64,000 nucleotides of DNA from positions 15,126,228 through 15,190,227 of the forward strand of contig OZ023184.1 of NCBI GenBank assembly GCA_963995505.1. Direction: 5' to 3'. Source of the DNA: Hypericum androsaemum. Lineage: Eukaryota; Streptophyta; Magnoliopsida; Malpighiales; Hypericaceae. This document shows positions 24,395 to 37,892 of this stretch, piece after piece. The notes beneath the pieces were generated by a model, which did not search any database, was not told the DNA's origin, and saw only the letters and a program-made list of their open reading frames with translations. Within the stretch, counting starts at the first letter, position 1. Each line of letters opens with the position of its first letter. A program made the translations under genes and the position numbers.

Positions 24395-24594
24395 NNNNNN
24401 NNNNNNNNNNNNNNNNNNNNNNNNNNNNNNNNNNNNNNNNNNNNNNNNNNNNNNNNNNNNNNNNNNNNNNNNNNNNNNNNNNNNNNNNNNNNNNNNNNNN
24501 NNNNNNNNNNNNNNNNNNNNNNNNNNNNNNNNNNNNNNNNNNNNNNNNNNNNNNNNNNNNNNNNNNNNNNNNNNNNNNNNNNNNNNNNNNNNNN
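24395..24594. other. Assembly gap, 200 N
   Basis: Exactly 200 unknown bases. A round number like this usually marks a scaffold join of unknown true length. Confidence 1.
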
Positions 24595-25098
24595 GGTTCA
24601 AGGATGATTGTCGTTTTATTTTTGCATTCTTGGGGGTGGGGTGGGCTGGTAGATTACAGGTGCGGGGTGGGTTTTTAGGGGAATGGTTGTATCAGGAGCA
24701 ACACATGTCACTCAACTTTAGCAGTGTTATCGCTAGAGCGGGTCTTTTCGCGGTGCGCTCTTTTCCTATTCCGGGTTTATCCTAGTTGGGACAGGTTTAC
24801 CGGATAGGTTTTTACCGAGGCCAGCGGCTGCAACCTTGTACTCTGTGCGAGGGGAGTGCCATGTGTTGAGGGATAGATTTGGGAGGGTAGTGTTCTCGTG
24901 CTGTTGTACGGTGAATGTTAGGATGGGTAGGTAGTATAAGTTGATAGGGCCAGGTGGTGGGCATAGGTGGGTAGTGCTCTTTTCGTGCTATTGTGCGGCT
25001 AGAGCTTAGGTTGTTCTTGATCGATGTTTATGTTGATTTCTTCTAGATGTATCAGCTACATTTCTTATCAATGAATAAAGTATTTTTACCCTTAAAAA
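24595..25098 (+). mobile_element. Probable 3' tail of a LINE retrotransposon
   Basis: GT-rich sequence without ORFs ends TCAATGAATAAAGTATTTTTACCC followed by TTAAAAAA at about 25098, the usual 3' end style of plant LINEs. The coding part would lie in or beyond the gap. Confidence 0.45.
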
Positions 25099-25188
25099 AG
25101 TAGTTGATACAAACAAAACGAGTACATCAAAAACAAGTGTAATAAAGTAGTTCATACAAACAAAACGAGTACATCAAAAACATGTGTA
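25099..25188. repeat. Tandem duplication of about 45 bp
   Basis: AGTAGTTGATACAAACAAAA..CGAGTACATCAAAAACAAGTGT at about 25100 is repeated with few changes at about 25145. Confidence 0.8.
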
Positions 25189-26386
25189 TTAATTGTGGAT
25201 TATTTGTTGAGTTAAGTTAGTTGTGCAGTTCTATCAGTCAAATCGTCAACTACCAAAATTGAGGCATTCTAATCGTGAACCCACCAGAGTGAGCTAATAA
25301 AAAAGATATTTTCCAGTTCGGATTGTAAAAAAAATGGTAACATGGAATATTAAGTTGAACTTTTTGCAAATAAATCTATACATTCATTATATAAGAGCTG
25401 AAAAACATTTAAAATAAATTAAAAGTAAATAATGAAAAACAAAACAAAACTCATATTCCCTCTTATTCTTTAAAGTTTTAAGACAGAAGTACATAGATTA
25501 CACGTATTATTATCCGTAAATTCAAAAAAGCTCAAATTCACGTGCCCTGACCCGCCCAAATCCGGGTTGCGTAAGTGTGTCATTTAGATAACGCAATCAA
25601 ATAGATAATAGCAATAATACGGTCCATCACGTAAATCAAATCAACTAGGAAGGAGAATTTTCTTATTTGATTTAAGATCCCAATTCAAGTCTTAAGAATA
25701 AATTAGTGTTCAATTTAATAGAGAGAATTTGTCTATCATTCATAATCAACTTGTTCAAATTTAGGTTAAATCGTTGGATAAGTATCTAAATACTAGATAA
25801 ATCGCTCCCAAATCTCGCAATTCCCCGAACTAATCCCAACCGTATATCTTTGTTAATATTTTTTTTATGCGGGTTGACCTGAAGTCCATGACATTAGGTT
25901 TTGCTACTCTCTCTTTCGAGCAAAATTTTTCCCCATTTTTGTAATAATTGAGAGTTGATCCACCAATATTTAAAAAATGAGATAAAAAATATATAGGTCC
26001 GTTGTTATAGTACCCGCAAATACCACCATTACACTTGAATAGAAAACACAACAACAATAATAATCTCTGTCAAGTCTCGACAACCCCTTTCCCTCCCCCG
26101 CCTCCACCCACCTAGAGGAGAGAGAGAAGCGGTTATCCTCCATTTCTCCCCCCAACACAACCCCACCGCACTTATTCCCCACACTGCCCCTCTCGTTCCC
26201 CTTTAATTACAAACCATGCCATTCCCCCTTATTCCCTAGCGCCAACCAATCCACCACCACCTCCTCCTCCTCCTTCCCTCTCGGGATTTTATATATTTTT
26301 TGTAACTTTAATCGGAAGTTAGGTTTAGGTGTCTTTTTAGCTGACTTCTAGGGTTTGGGGGACTGGTTTTTTCCTCCGGCCGAAAC
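25189..26386. other. Upstream region of PAT1
   Basis: AT-rich to about 26050, then C-rich (CCCTCCCCCG, CCTCCTCCTCC at 26085-26280), likely the PAT1 core promoter and 5' UTR. No other gene seen. Confidence 0.4.
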
Positions 26387-29300
26387 ATGAGGCGATCCGA
26401 CGGTCGGGATTTCCAGGACTTGGCCGAAACCGCTTCCTCCGGTTCGCGCTCTTCCCCCTTTTTTATGTGTGCTCGATTATTCAGGCGATAATCGGACGGA
26501 GGAGGAAATAATTGTTCCTTTTCTTGTTCTGTTGTTTTTGTTTGGTTTAGGTGGTGGCGCGAGGTTCGACGCGTCGCAGTACGAGTTCTTCGGGAAGCAA
26601 GGAGTGGATGAAGTGGAGCTCGGAGGTTTCGAGGAGGAAGAAGTGAACAGGCGCCCTGCCGCGTTTGGATCCGTCGATGACGACGAGTACCATTTGTTTG
26701 ATAGGGATGAAGTGAGATTCTCTTTTTCTCTCTTTTATTTTTTGTTAACGACTGTTTAGCGGATTCCACTTTGTCCAATGTGGTTCAACTTCGGGTTTTG
26801 CAGATTTAGTGGTTATTGCTGTGCTGCATTTCTTGCTTCCAGTTATTTTCTTCTGGTACCTTGCTCTTGTTTTCTAGAGGGATGTGAGTGATAAAATTGC
26901 GGTGTAGCTGAGCGTCTTCGGAGTGTCGGGATTTGGGAAGTACACTTCACGAAACCATCACCCCGGGACAGAGGCATGATACTACTGGTGATCATCTGGT
27001 TTGACAAAAAGGGGTTGGATAACAGGAGTTGATAACTCTTTAGGAGTAGAAACCATGGAGAAAATCTAGGGATTGAGAAGATCCTTTCTTCCCTGGTAGA
27101 ACTGTGATTTGTGTTCTTTTTTACGACTTGTACTTATGACACTGTGATGATTTAAAACTATTAAAAGCATAAGCTCACCCAAAAAATTGTACGCTTCAAG
27201 AAATACAGGCAACAAAATCTACTGCTTCTTGGCCTTTGCTCAGCTGCTGCGCTTGTTTCCTGTCTGTAAACTTTATTTTTATCCTTGTTGTAATTCTTTT
27301 TTTTTTGTAATCTCTGCTTCAATAATAAAATGCTTGATGCTCATAAGTTACCAGCTTGTAAGATACCCTATAGACCTGAAAGAAAATTACTCTTTCCTAC
27401 ATACTTGGAATGAATTTTGCCCCTTGCTGTCTCTTCATGCAAATGTATGATATTTGAAGGTGAGGGATTCCGATACCAACCTGCTTGCATTGACTCCCAT
27501 TTATAGGGTGGATTTCGTAAAACTAGCTGGTGCTATTTTGTATGCAGAGGAGATAATTACCTTGGGAAACCCTGGTCGCTATGTTGGGTTGTTGTTTCCC
27601 TGTGAAATAATCTAATATCCTTTTCTCTTCGTGGATTCTGTACTCAAGTTTTGGTGGCAATACAAGTCATTTGCATTGGCTCTTACAGTGCTCCTTGATT
27701 ATGCTTACTGATGTTGTGTTCTTCCTCTAAATCTCAGGCTGTAGCAATAGGCTCTTCATCTGACATGGATGATTTGGCAACCACTTTTGCTAAGGTCAGT
27801 TTCATTTGCTGCTGGTCATGTGAATTTGTTAAAACGTGTTTCCTCCCATCTGTTTGTTTGCATGAAGAATGGTGCAGAGTATTAATCACAAGAAAGAAAA
27901 CATCCTTAAAAGTGTTTCCTCATTGTAATATACTTATATTGATCATCATCTAATTAACAGAGCTAGAAATTGAACTTGTAAGAGTACTGCATTGCCATTT
28001 CTTGCCCGATTTTTTTTGTTCTGACCAAGACTATCCTTTACCAACAACTTTTTTTTCGCACTTCACGTTTTTTAATTGTCTCATCTCCTTTCATGATTGT
28101 TTCACTGTGTTGACATGTTTTCTGATGAGACTTTATGTCGCTTTTTTACTTAATTCTGAATTCTCCTCCACAGTTGAATAGAGATGTCACGGGACCAAGG
28201 AACCCAGGAGTTATTGGAGATAGAGGATCTGGATCTTTTTCTAGGGAAAGTGAGTTTCTCACATCCTTCTTTTCAGAGTGTACTGCTTGGTGTAATTGAC
28301 ATTTTGGCTCGTGAGGTTGTTGGTTTGCGCAGTTGAGTATCACACTCTCAACGGGGCCTTTGCCATATGTTCCAGTGCACTCAAGTTTCATGTTGAGAAT
28401 ATCATCTGACATTTTGTTTCCATCAGAATAATTAAACAATTTTGGGGGTACTGCCCAGAATAATACAACCCAAGTTATTTATCAAAGGACGAAAGAAAAA
28501 ATCCAGTCTCTGACTTACACCAAGCAACTGATACTACAGTTTGTTTGGTCTCAGTTGGATTGAAATTCACCAATGTTATTGTTTTTGTTTTTGTTTGCCT
28601 CTTATTGTTTCCCTTCTGTCTTACAGAACGGTTGGTTTTTCTAAAGATAATATAAAACAAAATGAGTATACTTTTCCTAGGGCTTCTTGTAGAATCATAG
28701 CTCTTACCATGCTCTCCGATTGAGTCATGGTTTTTTTTCTTGTTGTCTCTGTTTGCTCCAAATCTGTTTTGTTAGCTTTGCCAATGTACATTTTTGTGTT
28801 TCTAGAAACTGGCGTGCATGCATTAGTGGATGACCTGGTGTAGTTGATAATCTGTGTGTATTGCTTTATGTACATCTCCTTTGCTTCTTGAATTGGAGAG
28901 GAATGTCTCTTTACTACGTTTAAACTTTCTCTATTTGCTTTTCTATATGTTTGGTTTGAAGTTTTTTTTTTGAAAGGTAAATTTTTACACCATGCCAGAG
29001 TTTGAACCCTGGACCTCCTTGAATAATTACACTCATTGTGCCGCTAGGCTAAATGCTGTGGCTGTTTGGTTTAAAGTGCTAAAGAAAGTGTCATGATACG
29101 TCTTAATCTTGACTGGATTTTATTATAATCACGGTTACCTTTTGGCAATGCTTAGACATCCAACACCAATACTTTTCTGGTCTAATATTTTCTTCCTTTT
29201 TTGTATTCTGGGAGTAACTGGATTAGTGGGTTAAGAGAGGAGTAGTTTTTCATGATTTTGTTCGTGCATGAGATTCTAATAGTGTTATTTGATCTTCTGT

Positions 29301-31549
29301 TCCTCGTGTCAGTGTTTCATAATTAAACCTTAAGCCATATAATTTATTTTTTAATGCCTCGGAGTTGTTATTCTTGTATACTTCCATAAGATCTGCGAAA
29401 CTGTTTGAGACCTGGTATCAGATGATTATATTTCTTGAACCTGTCACCCTTCCTGATTGAATCTTTTATCTTAGGTTCCTCTGCCACTGATTGGGCACAA
29501 GATGGCGAATTCAATAGCTGGCTGGATCCGCAGATGTTTGGGACAGATAGTCTAGAGGAAGGAAGGAGATGGTCGTCAGTGCCTCAACCTCCATCTGCTC
29601 ATTTTCCGGAACCAAATCCAGCACCCCTGTACAGAACGTCTTCTTATCCTCAGCAACCACAACAGCCTTACCTTTTCTCCAGTGAACCAGGTCCTATACC
29701 AAAGTCAAATTTTACATCTTTTCCCCCTCCGGGTGGCAGCAGCCAGCAGGCTTTGCCACATCACCTCAATCTTTCTTCTCTTGCTGCCACCGGACTGCAG
29801 CATCAGTTTTCTGCTCCAAACCTTTCTCCCACTTCCAGTTCTAACCTTCATCTGGCTAGTTTGCACCATAGCTTGCCGTTTGCTGGAAATGTGTCTCATA
29901 GGACTTCTCCTGGCCTTTCTTTTAGCAACAGGCCTCAGAAACACTGGATCAGCCATGCTGGGTTATTACATGTTGATCAGTCTAGTCTCTATCAAACTTT
30001 ACTGCAACAGCAATTAGCCCACCAGAACGGCATCATGGCTGCTCAGTTGATGTCGCAGCAACAACAGAGGCTGCATCATCTTGGTCAACCATCTTTGGCT
30101 CATTTTTCAGCAATGCAGTCCCAGCTTTTTAATGGTCATCCTTCAGGCTCACAATGGTTGATGTTCGGATCAGGTGATGTCAGGGATCACAAACCTAAAA
30201 GAGGTAGACAGCATGGACGCTCTTCTCAGCTGGCTGTTGAAATTGCCAGTCAGAAAAGTGACAATAGCACACTGCAGTTTAGGTCAAAGTATATGACAGC
30301 TGAAGAGATAGAGAGTATTCTCAAGATGCAACAGGCGTCATCACATAGCAATGACCCATATGTCGATGACTATTACTATCAAGCTTGTCTAGCCAAAAAG
30401 CATGCTGGATCTCGAACGAAACATCATTTCTGTCCATCACATCTGAAAGAGCTTCCATCTCGAACTCGCAACAGCTTAGACCATCATGCTCATCAAAATG
30501 CTGATGCACTTGGAAAGGTTCCCCTGTCATCCATTCGCAGGCCTCGCCCTCTTCTGGAAGTTGACCCTCCTGTTTCAGGCAGTGGAAGTGCTGAGCACTT
30601 GACTGACAGACCCTTAGAACAGGAACCCATGCTTGCTGCTAGAATCACCATTGAAGATTCTTTAAGCCTTCTTCTTGATGTTGATGATGTTGACCGGTTT
30701 CTGCAATTTAATCCTCCTCAAGATGGGGGCGCCCAGCTCAGGCGTAAGCGACAGATGCTGCTTGAAGGATTAGCAGCCTCCCTTCAGCTTGTTGACCCAC
30801 TTGGCCAAGGTGGCAGTCGAGTTGGGCTGGCCTCAAACGATGACCTTATCTTCCTACGCTTGGTTTCCCTTCCTAAGGGTCGAAAACTCATGACCAGGTT
30901 CCTCAAGCTTCTATTGCCTGGTAGTGAGCTTACCCGAGTTGTCTGTATGGCCATTTTCCGCCACTTGCGGTTCTTGTTTGGTGGCGTTCCCTTGGATCCT
31001 GGAGCAGCAGAGACTACTAAAGATCTTGCAAAAACAGTCTCTGAATGTGTTAGGGGCATGGATCTACATTCACTAAGTGCTTGTCTGATAGCAGTTGTTT
31101 GTTCTTCAGAGCAGCCTCCATTTCGCCCACTTGGTAGCACCGCTGGAGATGGGGCCTCCATAATTTTGAAGTCTCTTCTTGAAAGGGCAACAAAGCTATT
31201 AAACGATCCCAAGGCTGCTGTCAAATGTGGTGTGCCAAATTTTGCACTCTGGAAAGCCTCATTTGATGAGTTTTTTGACCTGCTGACCAAGTATTGCTTG
31301 CTCAAGTACGACACAATAATGCAATCTGTATACGCTAAATCCTCGCCTGGTAATGACGGAGTTGATTCGGAGGTCCTTGCTGCTACCAAGTCTGAAATGC
31401 CCGTGGAACTTTTGCGTGCATGCCTTCCTCACACCAACGAGCAACAGATGGATCTCTTGAGACAATTTGGACAGCAGCGGAATTCCAGTGGTGGAGTAAA
31501 TGTGCATTTGGACAGTAGTCTGGTGAGCTCCGAGTCGGTTAGAAGCTGA
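26387..31549 (+). CDS. PAT1: PAT1 homologue, decapping activator
   Basis: PAT1 proteins bind the LSM1-7 ring and decapping factors in P-bodies and promote mRNA decapping; plant forms are linked to immunity. Five exons join in phase to 807 aa: 26387-26441, 26551-26711, 27738-27794, 28174-28249, 29475-31549. The start [12 protein letters not shown] is followed by the conserved [10 protein letters not shown] and by an acidic stretch, [10 protein letters not shown] to HLFDRDE. Next come [23 protein letters not shown], interrupted by introns, and [11 protein letters not shown] long Pro/Gln/Ser-rich middle includes [18 protein letters not shown] and the C-terminal helical domain ([30 protein letters not shown]) follow. 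Length is normal for the family and no lesion is seen. In Arabidopsis a PAT1 gene (At3g22270) adjoins the OTU and UGT82A1 genes. Confidence 0.95.
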
Positions 31550-32925
31550 TAAATCTACGAAGTTGGACATTTAAGTTAATTAGCTTGGTTGGTGTATCCT
31601 GCTAGTAATTTGATAGTCGGAATATGCCTCGGAATGGAGTTGATCCAAAGTTGGTTACGCTAGCTGCAAGAACAGGTTTGGAGCGTGGCATGATCGTGCT
31701 ATGTTGCTTTCTCGAAGTGGTAAAGAGAGGTCATTGTTGGAAACCACGAGTTTGCCTTGTGTGTTACGTTCGGGGAAGATGGAGGGCGGGGCAGAAGTTT
31801 TCAGGAGGAAATTGTTGTTAACAGGCCAAGCAAATTGAAGACATAAGTGGTAGATTGTACAGGCTGATAATACAGGACCATGGAAACTAATTCTCGCGCC
31901 ATCCATCCGTCCTTTCTGTGCAAGCTGCCCTTTCGGAACCCGAAAACTGATGTGTTTGTTGAAGGCTGTATCTATCAGAACTGACGGTGGTGTTGTAGTA
32001 CACTTCAGTACAGTAACCTTTTAGAGGTGACTGCATAACGTTAGGGGGAGGAGGGTATAATGGCCGCGAGGCCACCACTTCTTATCACTATCATCTATAT
32101 TTGCTCTTTGTTTGCGGCGGATTTTGTCCAAGAATGGCTCCATAAAATGTCACTTCATTTGAGGAATTTGTTGAGCTTTTTTAATGGGGACAACATAAAA
32201 CAAAGGCTCGCCAATTCCTCAAATGAGGTGACTTTGAGCCGAATCCTTGACGAATTGATGTATTTCTTGTCCTTTCCTTCTTTTAACCGTCGAATGTTTT
32301 TAGTCATATATGCAATGTGACTAGCGAAATTTTCCTTCAATCATACCCGACATAAATCATAATCAATCACGCCACACATGATATAATACGAGAGGAGAAT
32401 TGACATTTGATCAGAATAAAGTATAACTTAGGGTATATAAGTGTGTCCCAAACTAAAATAATAGACGAATACGTCGCTATTCCCTTCTCTCCCTCTCTCT
32501 CGCCCTTTCTCTCGAACAAGACCCCAGCTATGTTCATAATGGAATGTGCAACGAAAGACAGTCCAGTCAAGTGTATAAATGCAAGCCCCAGTTGAATTTG
32601 TCAAAACAGCGTGCGTCGCCTGTTTCGGACACCCATTCTTCAATTGCTGTGCGACTTGTTTCACATGATCGGAAAATTCCTCACACCCTGCCAGATTGAT
32701 AGGCGAGACCGTCGGCTCCAATCTCAACAAGCGCACAACACCACCAGCAGGAAGATGAAGATGACGACACTTGAAGTACTAGGATGACACCAAAATGATA
32801 CCAAAAGTATAAAATGAAACCAATCTAAAACCCTCCCTTTACTGTACTGTCAGCTGACAATGATGTAGCATTCTTGATCACCACATATTCAACGATGTGA
32901 ACAGGGCATTAAGGAAAGGCACCCA
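31550..32925. other. 3' flanks of PAT1 and the methyltransferase gene
   Basis: 31550 to about 32340 is probably PAT1 3' UTR and flank. On the minus strand 32585-32755 reads LRLEPTVSPINLAGCEEFSDHVKQV-like sequence with gene-like composition; I do not recognise it, and it could be an exon remnant. Confidence 0.35.
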
Positions 32926-34453
32926 TCAAGATAACGAATCCTCCCCGAGATTAGATGATTTCTTCCTCATTGTCCAGAATGCAGCATAGTATCAATTCTG
33001 CAAGGAGCGTTGGAATTTAGAGTTTGCCTATGCCAGCATATTGACAGCGAATAGTGACACAAAAACCCTCTTAATTGCAGAAAGTAGGTCGTAGCATGCT
33101 ATCAAACGGGATGGAAGACGCCAGATATTAAAACTAGAGCTGTTAACTGAACCCGGTATGCCAAAAGTCCACGCCAAGATGGGAGCTAAACATAGAAGCT
33201 AATCACAAACAATGCTGAACAGAGAAGCATAATGTAACTTATTTATTCTGGTAGGAACCCATGACTGACCCTAAAGTATCTTAGTCGCCATTTTGCATTA
33301 TTTTTCGAGGAGAGAAATTGTGGTTGATAGAGTTACCTGCATCATGGACTGACGATTGGTAGTATAAGTTGTCTGTATTGTGCTCTCCACCTGCAAAATA
33401 TTGGCAATGTAAAATTTGCACTTTCGACAGACGCATCGAACAAAAAAAGACAGCAAATTGAAGCAACTTAAATTCAGAAGGTCGGAGTGCTGCTACTACC
33501 TCCAAGTCAAAACCATAATGTAGTGCAACTCTCTTTGCATCCTCCAAACTGAGTTCCACCGACATCTCCTTAATCAAGTTAATAAATGGTAAAAGAGAAC
33601 AAGGAATAGTACATATTAGCCATTAAACATCAAATCATGAATTACAAATCAAGAAAAGTATAAAATTGAACGGAAGCGTATCCTCAAGCTACAAAAAACT
33701 TACTTCTTGACCATATGTGTCTGCAAAATGATAGAGCAGGGGACCGAGATTTATCCAAACCTGTCACCAAATAAAACTATTGACCTCATGCAGAACAAAC
33801 ACTGAGAAAAAAATTGGTATCCGAAAGAGAAACCTACCCCTCCATCCTTCAAAATTCTTGATATAATTTCTATGTACTCAATCACGTTGTGTGCGGTGTC
33901 AATAAAGAAGCAAGTCACAACAGCATCCCAAGCTCCTGCACTTAGCATAAACACTATAAGCATTCACAAGTAGAAATCTCAGCCTTAATGATCCACCAAA
34001 TTGATATCTAGAAATGGTTGTAAATGCCCAAGCCATCCCAACTCAACAGCAGACAAATGACAGAGTGCATCATCTAGTTAAACAGACAGTAGATTGTGCC
34101 TGCTTTTCGTGGGAAAAAAAAGGGAATAAACTGCCTAAGCATGCAGTTTAAAATATCCTTGGACGGTGTCTAACACCCGTTCCATATAAAGAAAATCAAA
34201 AAGTGAAGCTAAATCCTACCTACTTGGCTTGGGTCACCATAGACTTCAACAAAGTCCCCATCACACATTGAAAAGCCTTCAGTAATGCCAGCACTGCATA
34301 AATGTAAACCAAGGTACATGGAACACAAGGCAGACATTTGCTTTTCCTACCGAGGAAAAGTGATACCAACATAAATTCCGGGTACTATCAAAACAATCAA
34401 CCCCATAAGAAAGTGAACAGGTACACAAGTGCATTATCTCCCAGCAGATTTAA

Positions 34454-34809
34454 TATAGGAGTTTCCATATCCTACCCAAAACCTTAAGGTAGTGAGTAGG
34501 TGGATCATCCACACTTATAAACAGGCCCAACCCACTTGCAACTTCCGATGTGGGATTCTCTCCAACACGCCCCCTCAAACAAAGCCCATCGGGCTGAAGT
34601 TTGCACGGGCTTCACACTGCCTCTCGTGCTTTCAAAGGCGGGCCGTGCAAGCACAACGGGCCATGGTCTCGTTAGAGCAATTGGCTCTAATACCATATAG
34701 GAGTTTCCATATCCTACCCAAAACCTTAAGGTAGTGAGTAGGTGAATTATCCACACTTATAAACAGGCCCAACCCACTTGCAACTTCCGATGTGGGATTC
34801 TCTCCAACA
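34454..34809 (-). mobile_element. TRIM (terminal-repeat retrotransposon in miniature)
   Basis: Two 114-bp LTRs (34454-34567, 34696-34809) differ at two positions and bracket 128 bp. The perfect duplication TTTAA flanks the element (34449-34453, 34810-34814). On the minus strand it starts TGTTGGAGAGAATCCC and has the primer site TGGTATTAGAGCC directly after the first LTR. A purine tract GAGGGGGCG precedes the second. It has no coding capacity and lies in an intron of the methyltransferase gene. It must be moved by another element. Confidence 0.95.
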
Positions 34810-37544
34810 TTTAACAGCCAGTAAGAGATGGTTTATTGATAGTGAACATAACACTAAATTGATGGGTATTAACCAGTAAGCTACTAGCTGCAGCAACCAT
34901 TGGGTGAAAATGAAATCAAGTATTTCTTTTTTGAACTGTTACGGAATCAAGTATTTCACAATTACAATAGACAAGAGGAGAGGCAGCAAATACCTTGCCA
35001 GATAAATATCTGGAATGGACACGGGACGAAGTTGGTCATTGTCAGAAAGTGAATTGCAATTGCTATGAATCCAAGAGTATATAGTCCAGTCGCCCACAGC
35101 TTGAGTACTAAGAGTTCACATAATAAAATGCCCAACACCAATTATTACGGGCCGAATAACTAACTAACAAGTTGTATCTGCCATTGAGAAATTAAATAGA
35201 CAACAGAATGCCATCAGAATTCTTACTTGTTTAGAATGAAACTTGAACAAATCATCATGTAGTACGAAAATTCATTTCCCTGGCTCACAAAACCTGTATC
35301 AGAAAAGAGAGATTTAGTTGCCAAAAGATTTCCAACAAAAACGAATTAAAAAATATATTTCAGCCTTTCAGACATTACCCAGACATGAAATCTCCAGGGC
35401 TAGTCGCCCTAGTCCAGCACCAGGAACTAAACCAGTGGGAGGCCTGCTTAATTAGAAAGTTGCTTCAGTGTTCAGAATATACCGGACCTCATTAGGGAGG
35501 TGGAGATTAAATCTTCCAGTAATCGAGTTCAAACAAGAAAAACGGTGACAACATCATACTTTTCTTTGTGGCGATTAGGGAATAGAGAGTTGAGCTCTTC
35601 AAGAATAGGCTTGTAACACTGGTCACGTTCCTCTTGACCCTGCATCAGAAGAATCAGTCAGTTGGAACTTTTTTTTTTTAATTTTGCCAGCAGAAATCAC
35701 ATAAACAGTCCAATGGAAGGACACTACATGTAATAAGGCACCTTACCTCTGCTGCCCAGTCTCTTACGATGTTTCTTATGATGCACCGGACCTGTAAAGA
35801 AAACAGAAAGAAGTAATTCATAAATGCCAACTTGTTATGTTTGTGTTACTTTTGAGGCAGAGAAATGATGAATTTTTTTCGCGGGGAAACTGAAGCAGCC
35901 CATGAGTTTTTTGCTCCCAAACGTTTGTCAAGTATTTTGTCTCTGTACACAAGGCTGAGGCCTGAGAGTATTGTTTGTGTTCACATTTTACAGCTTTCAA
36001 GCAGCCTATTTCTTTTAAATATTTTCTGCATTGCAGCAATGCAACCAAGTTCTATTATTTTCAGAAATCAATAGGCTTCAAAAAAAGAATAAGACACCGT
36101 AAGTACTCCATTGCTGCTCAAATCAAGTTTTTCTTTATGAAAAGAATGCCGGTTTCACCAAAAAAGACCAGCAACGACGCATACCTTGTCAACATCAGCC
36201 AGAGGAACATCCAGCTGAATAGATGGGTTCAATCAATCATGACTCGACGAGACCATCTGAAGGTATATTCAGAACAATCAAGAAATAGAAGAGCACATTT
36301 TCTATAAACAAATTAGGAAGTGGCAGGAGAAACCGGAAAGGCAATGCAAATACCAAATAGTACATTTTAAATATTTCCCTTACTCCGGACCAGTATAAGC
36401 TGCTGTCATCTCAATACAAACTTCCTCTTGAGGAAGGTAGCACATAGTTTGAGAATGAAGTGACCCAAACACAGCTTTTCCAAAAAACACCAGGAATTTT
36501 TTTGATAGGTAAAAGACACCAGAGTAAAGGTGTTAAAACAAAAAAAAAAGCATATCATTGTTCCCAACTGAAGAACTGACAGTAAGAAATCACAAAGCTA
36601 GCAACTGCAATACAGAGTTCTTTTTTTTTCCTTTTGGGGGGCAAGAAATGAGATGCATATGGACACTACTAGATATTCATAGAAGATTCTTATATGTTTT
36701 TCACACTCACATCATCTGCTTCATGGATCTCACATCCAGATTGGCATCCTCCCAGGGTCAACTCGCATCAACCTCCACATTCTGATGCCTGCTTGTATCA
36801 CATATGTCAAATTTTATACATAATAAAGGGAGCAATTGGATCAACTACAGGTTGCAATCTCAGAAAAAAGGCATACAGCATGTAACTGGCAGACCTTATC
36901 ATTAGCAGCCCCCTAAGTGCCTCACAACTTTCTGTAGCCAGGTCTCTACGGATGGCCTCATCACTATGGCAACAGCTCTTGGCTCCTACCGAGGAGATGG
37001 GAACACGAGGGCTATCATCTCCCTCGGCGGGCAAAAGATGACCATTTTGATCACGGTCTACAAGTGAGTTCTCGTGATCTTTAATGTCCGGACTCATGTC
37101 TAGGGGTGGTTCAAATGCCTGTGAAGCAAGGATAAATCATAATCCCAAGGCAGAGAGAGTAAAATCTGAGTGTGCTCAAAGATAACATACACAGTTTCTC
37201 ATAACAGTGAAGCAGAGTCTAGAATTCAAAAACCAGTCAAATATAAAATGGAGAGAGATTATTGTACATTGTGAAGAGAATCACGGAAATGGAATGAATT
37301 TCATTAGAAAATAAAAATAATCACGAAACAAATTCAGTAGAAAATCAGGGAATAGAGTGATTCAAGGAAGAGTGCAACAGTGTTTTAGAAGAAATCAAGG
37401 CACAACTTTACCTGCATCATGCTAAATATGAAATAGGAATTGATGGAAATGCACCTGCAGAAACATAACAAATATTTTTCAGTTCTATAGCTGTGCAATA
37501 CCAAACACTTTTATCTAAGTACAGAATGGGCAATGATGCTGCAC

Positions 37545-37857
37545 TGTAACGTAACCGGTTGGAAGAATATGAATTGAGATGTGGGAGAGAGTGATAGAGA
37601 AGAAGAAGAATAATTTGGTGGAAGATAATGGATTAATTTCTTGATGATTATCACTCCAGAGATTACATTATTTATAAGGGAACTAGCTTAACAGCTACGA
37701 AAGGAAATAACAACTACCACTAAGCTAGGGCCAGCTAACAACCCTGCCATCATCTACGCACCTAAGTGCAACTACTTGATCAGACTTATTATTCAAATTC
37801 AAATGCAATGATAAGAAGATAATTGCCACGTCACTGCCAGTAGTTAGGCACGTGACA
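37545..37857 (-). repeat. 3' LTR of chromovirus
   Basis: 313 bp. Carries a CACGTG next to its terminus (37849-37854). Confidence 0.95.
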
Positions 37858-37892
37858 TCCAACCCCCCTTGAATCGATTCTTGTCCCAAGAA

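Noticed and set aside
28960..29065. SINE or tRNA-like sequence in a PAT1 intron (GAGTTTGAACCCTGGACC)
   Set aside because: Resembles a B box, but no A box, 3' tail or target duplication could be placed and no cloverleaf can be drawn.
34454..34809. Cassandra-type TRIM with a 5S rRNA promoter
   Set aside because: The LTRs show no 5S rRNA-like internal control region; kept as a generic TRIM.
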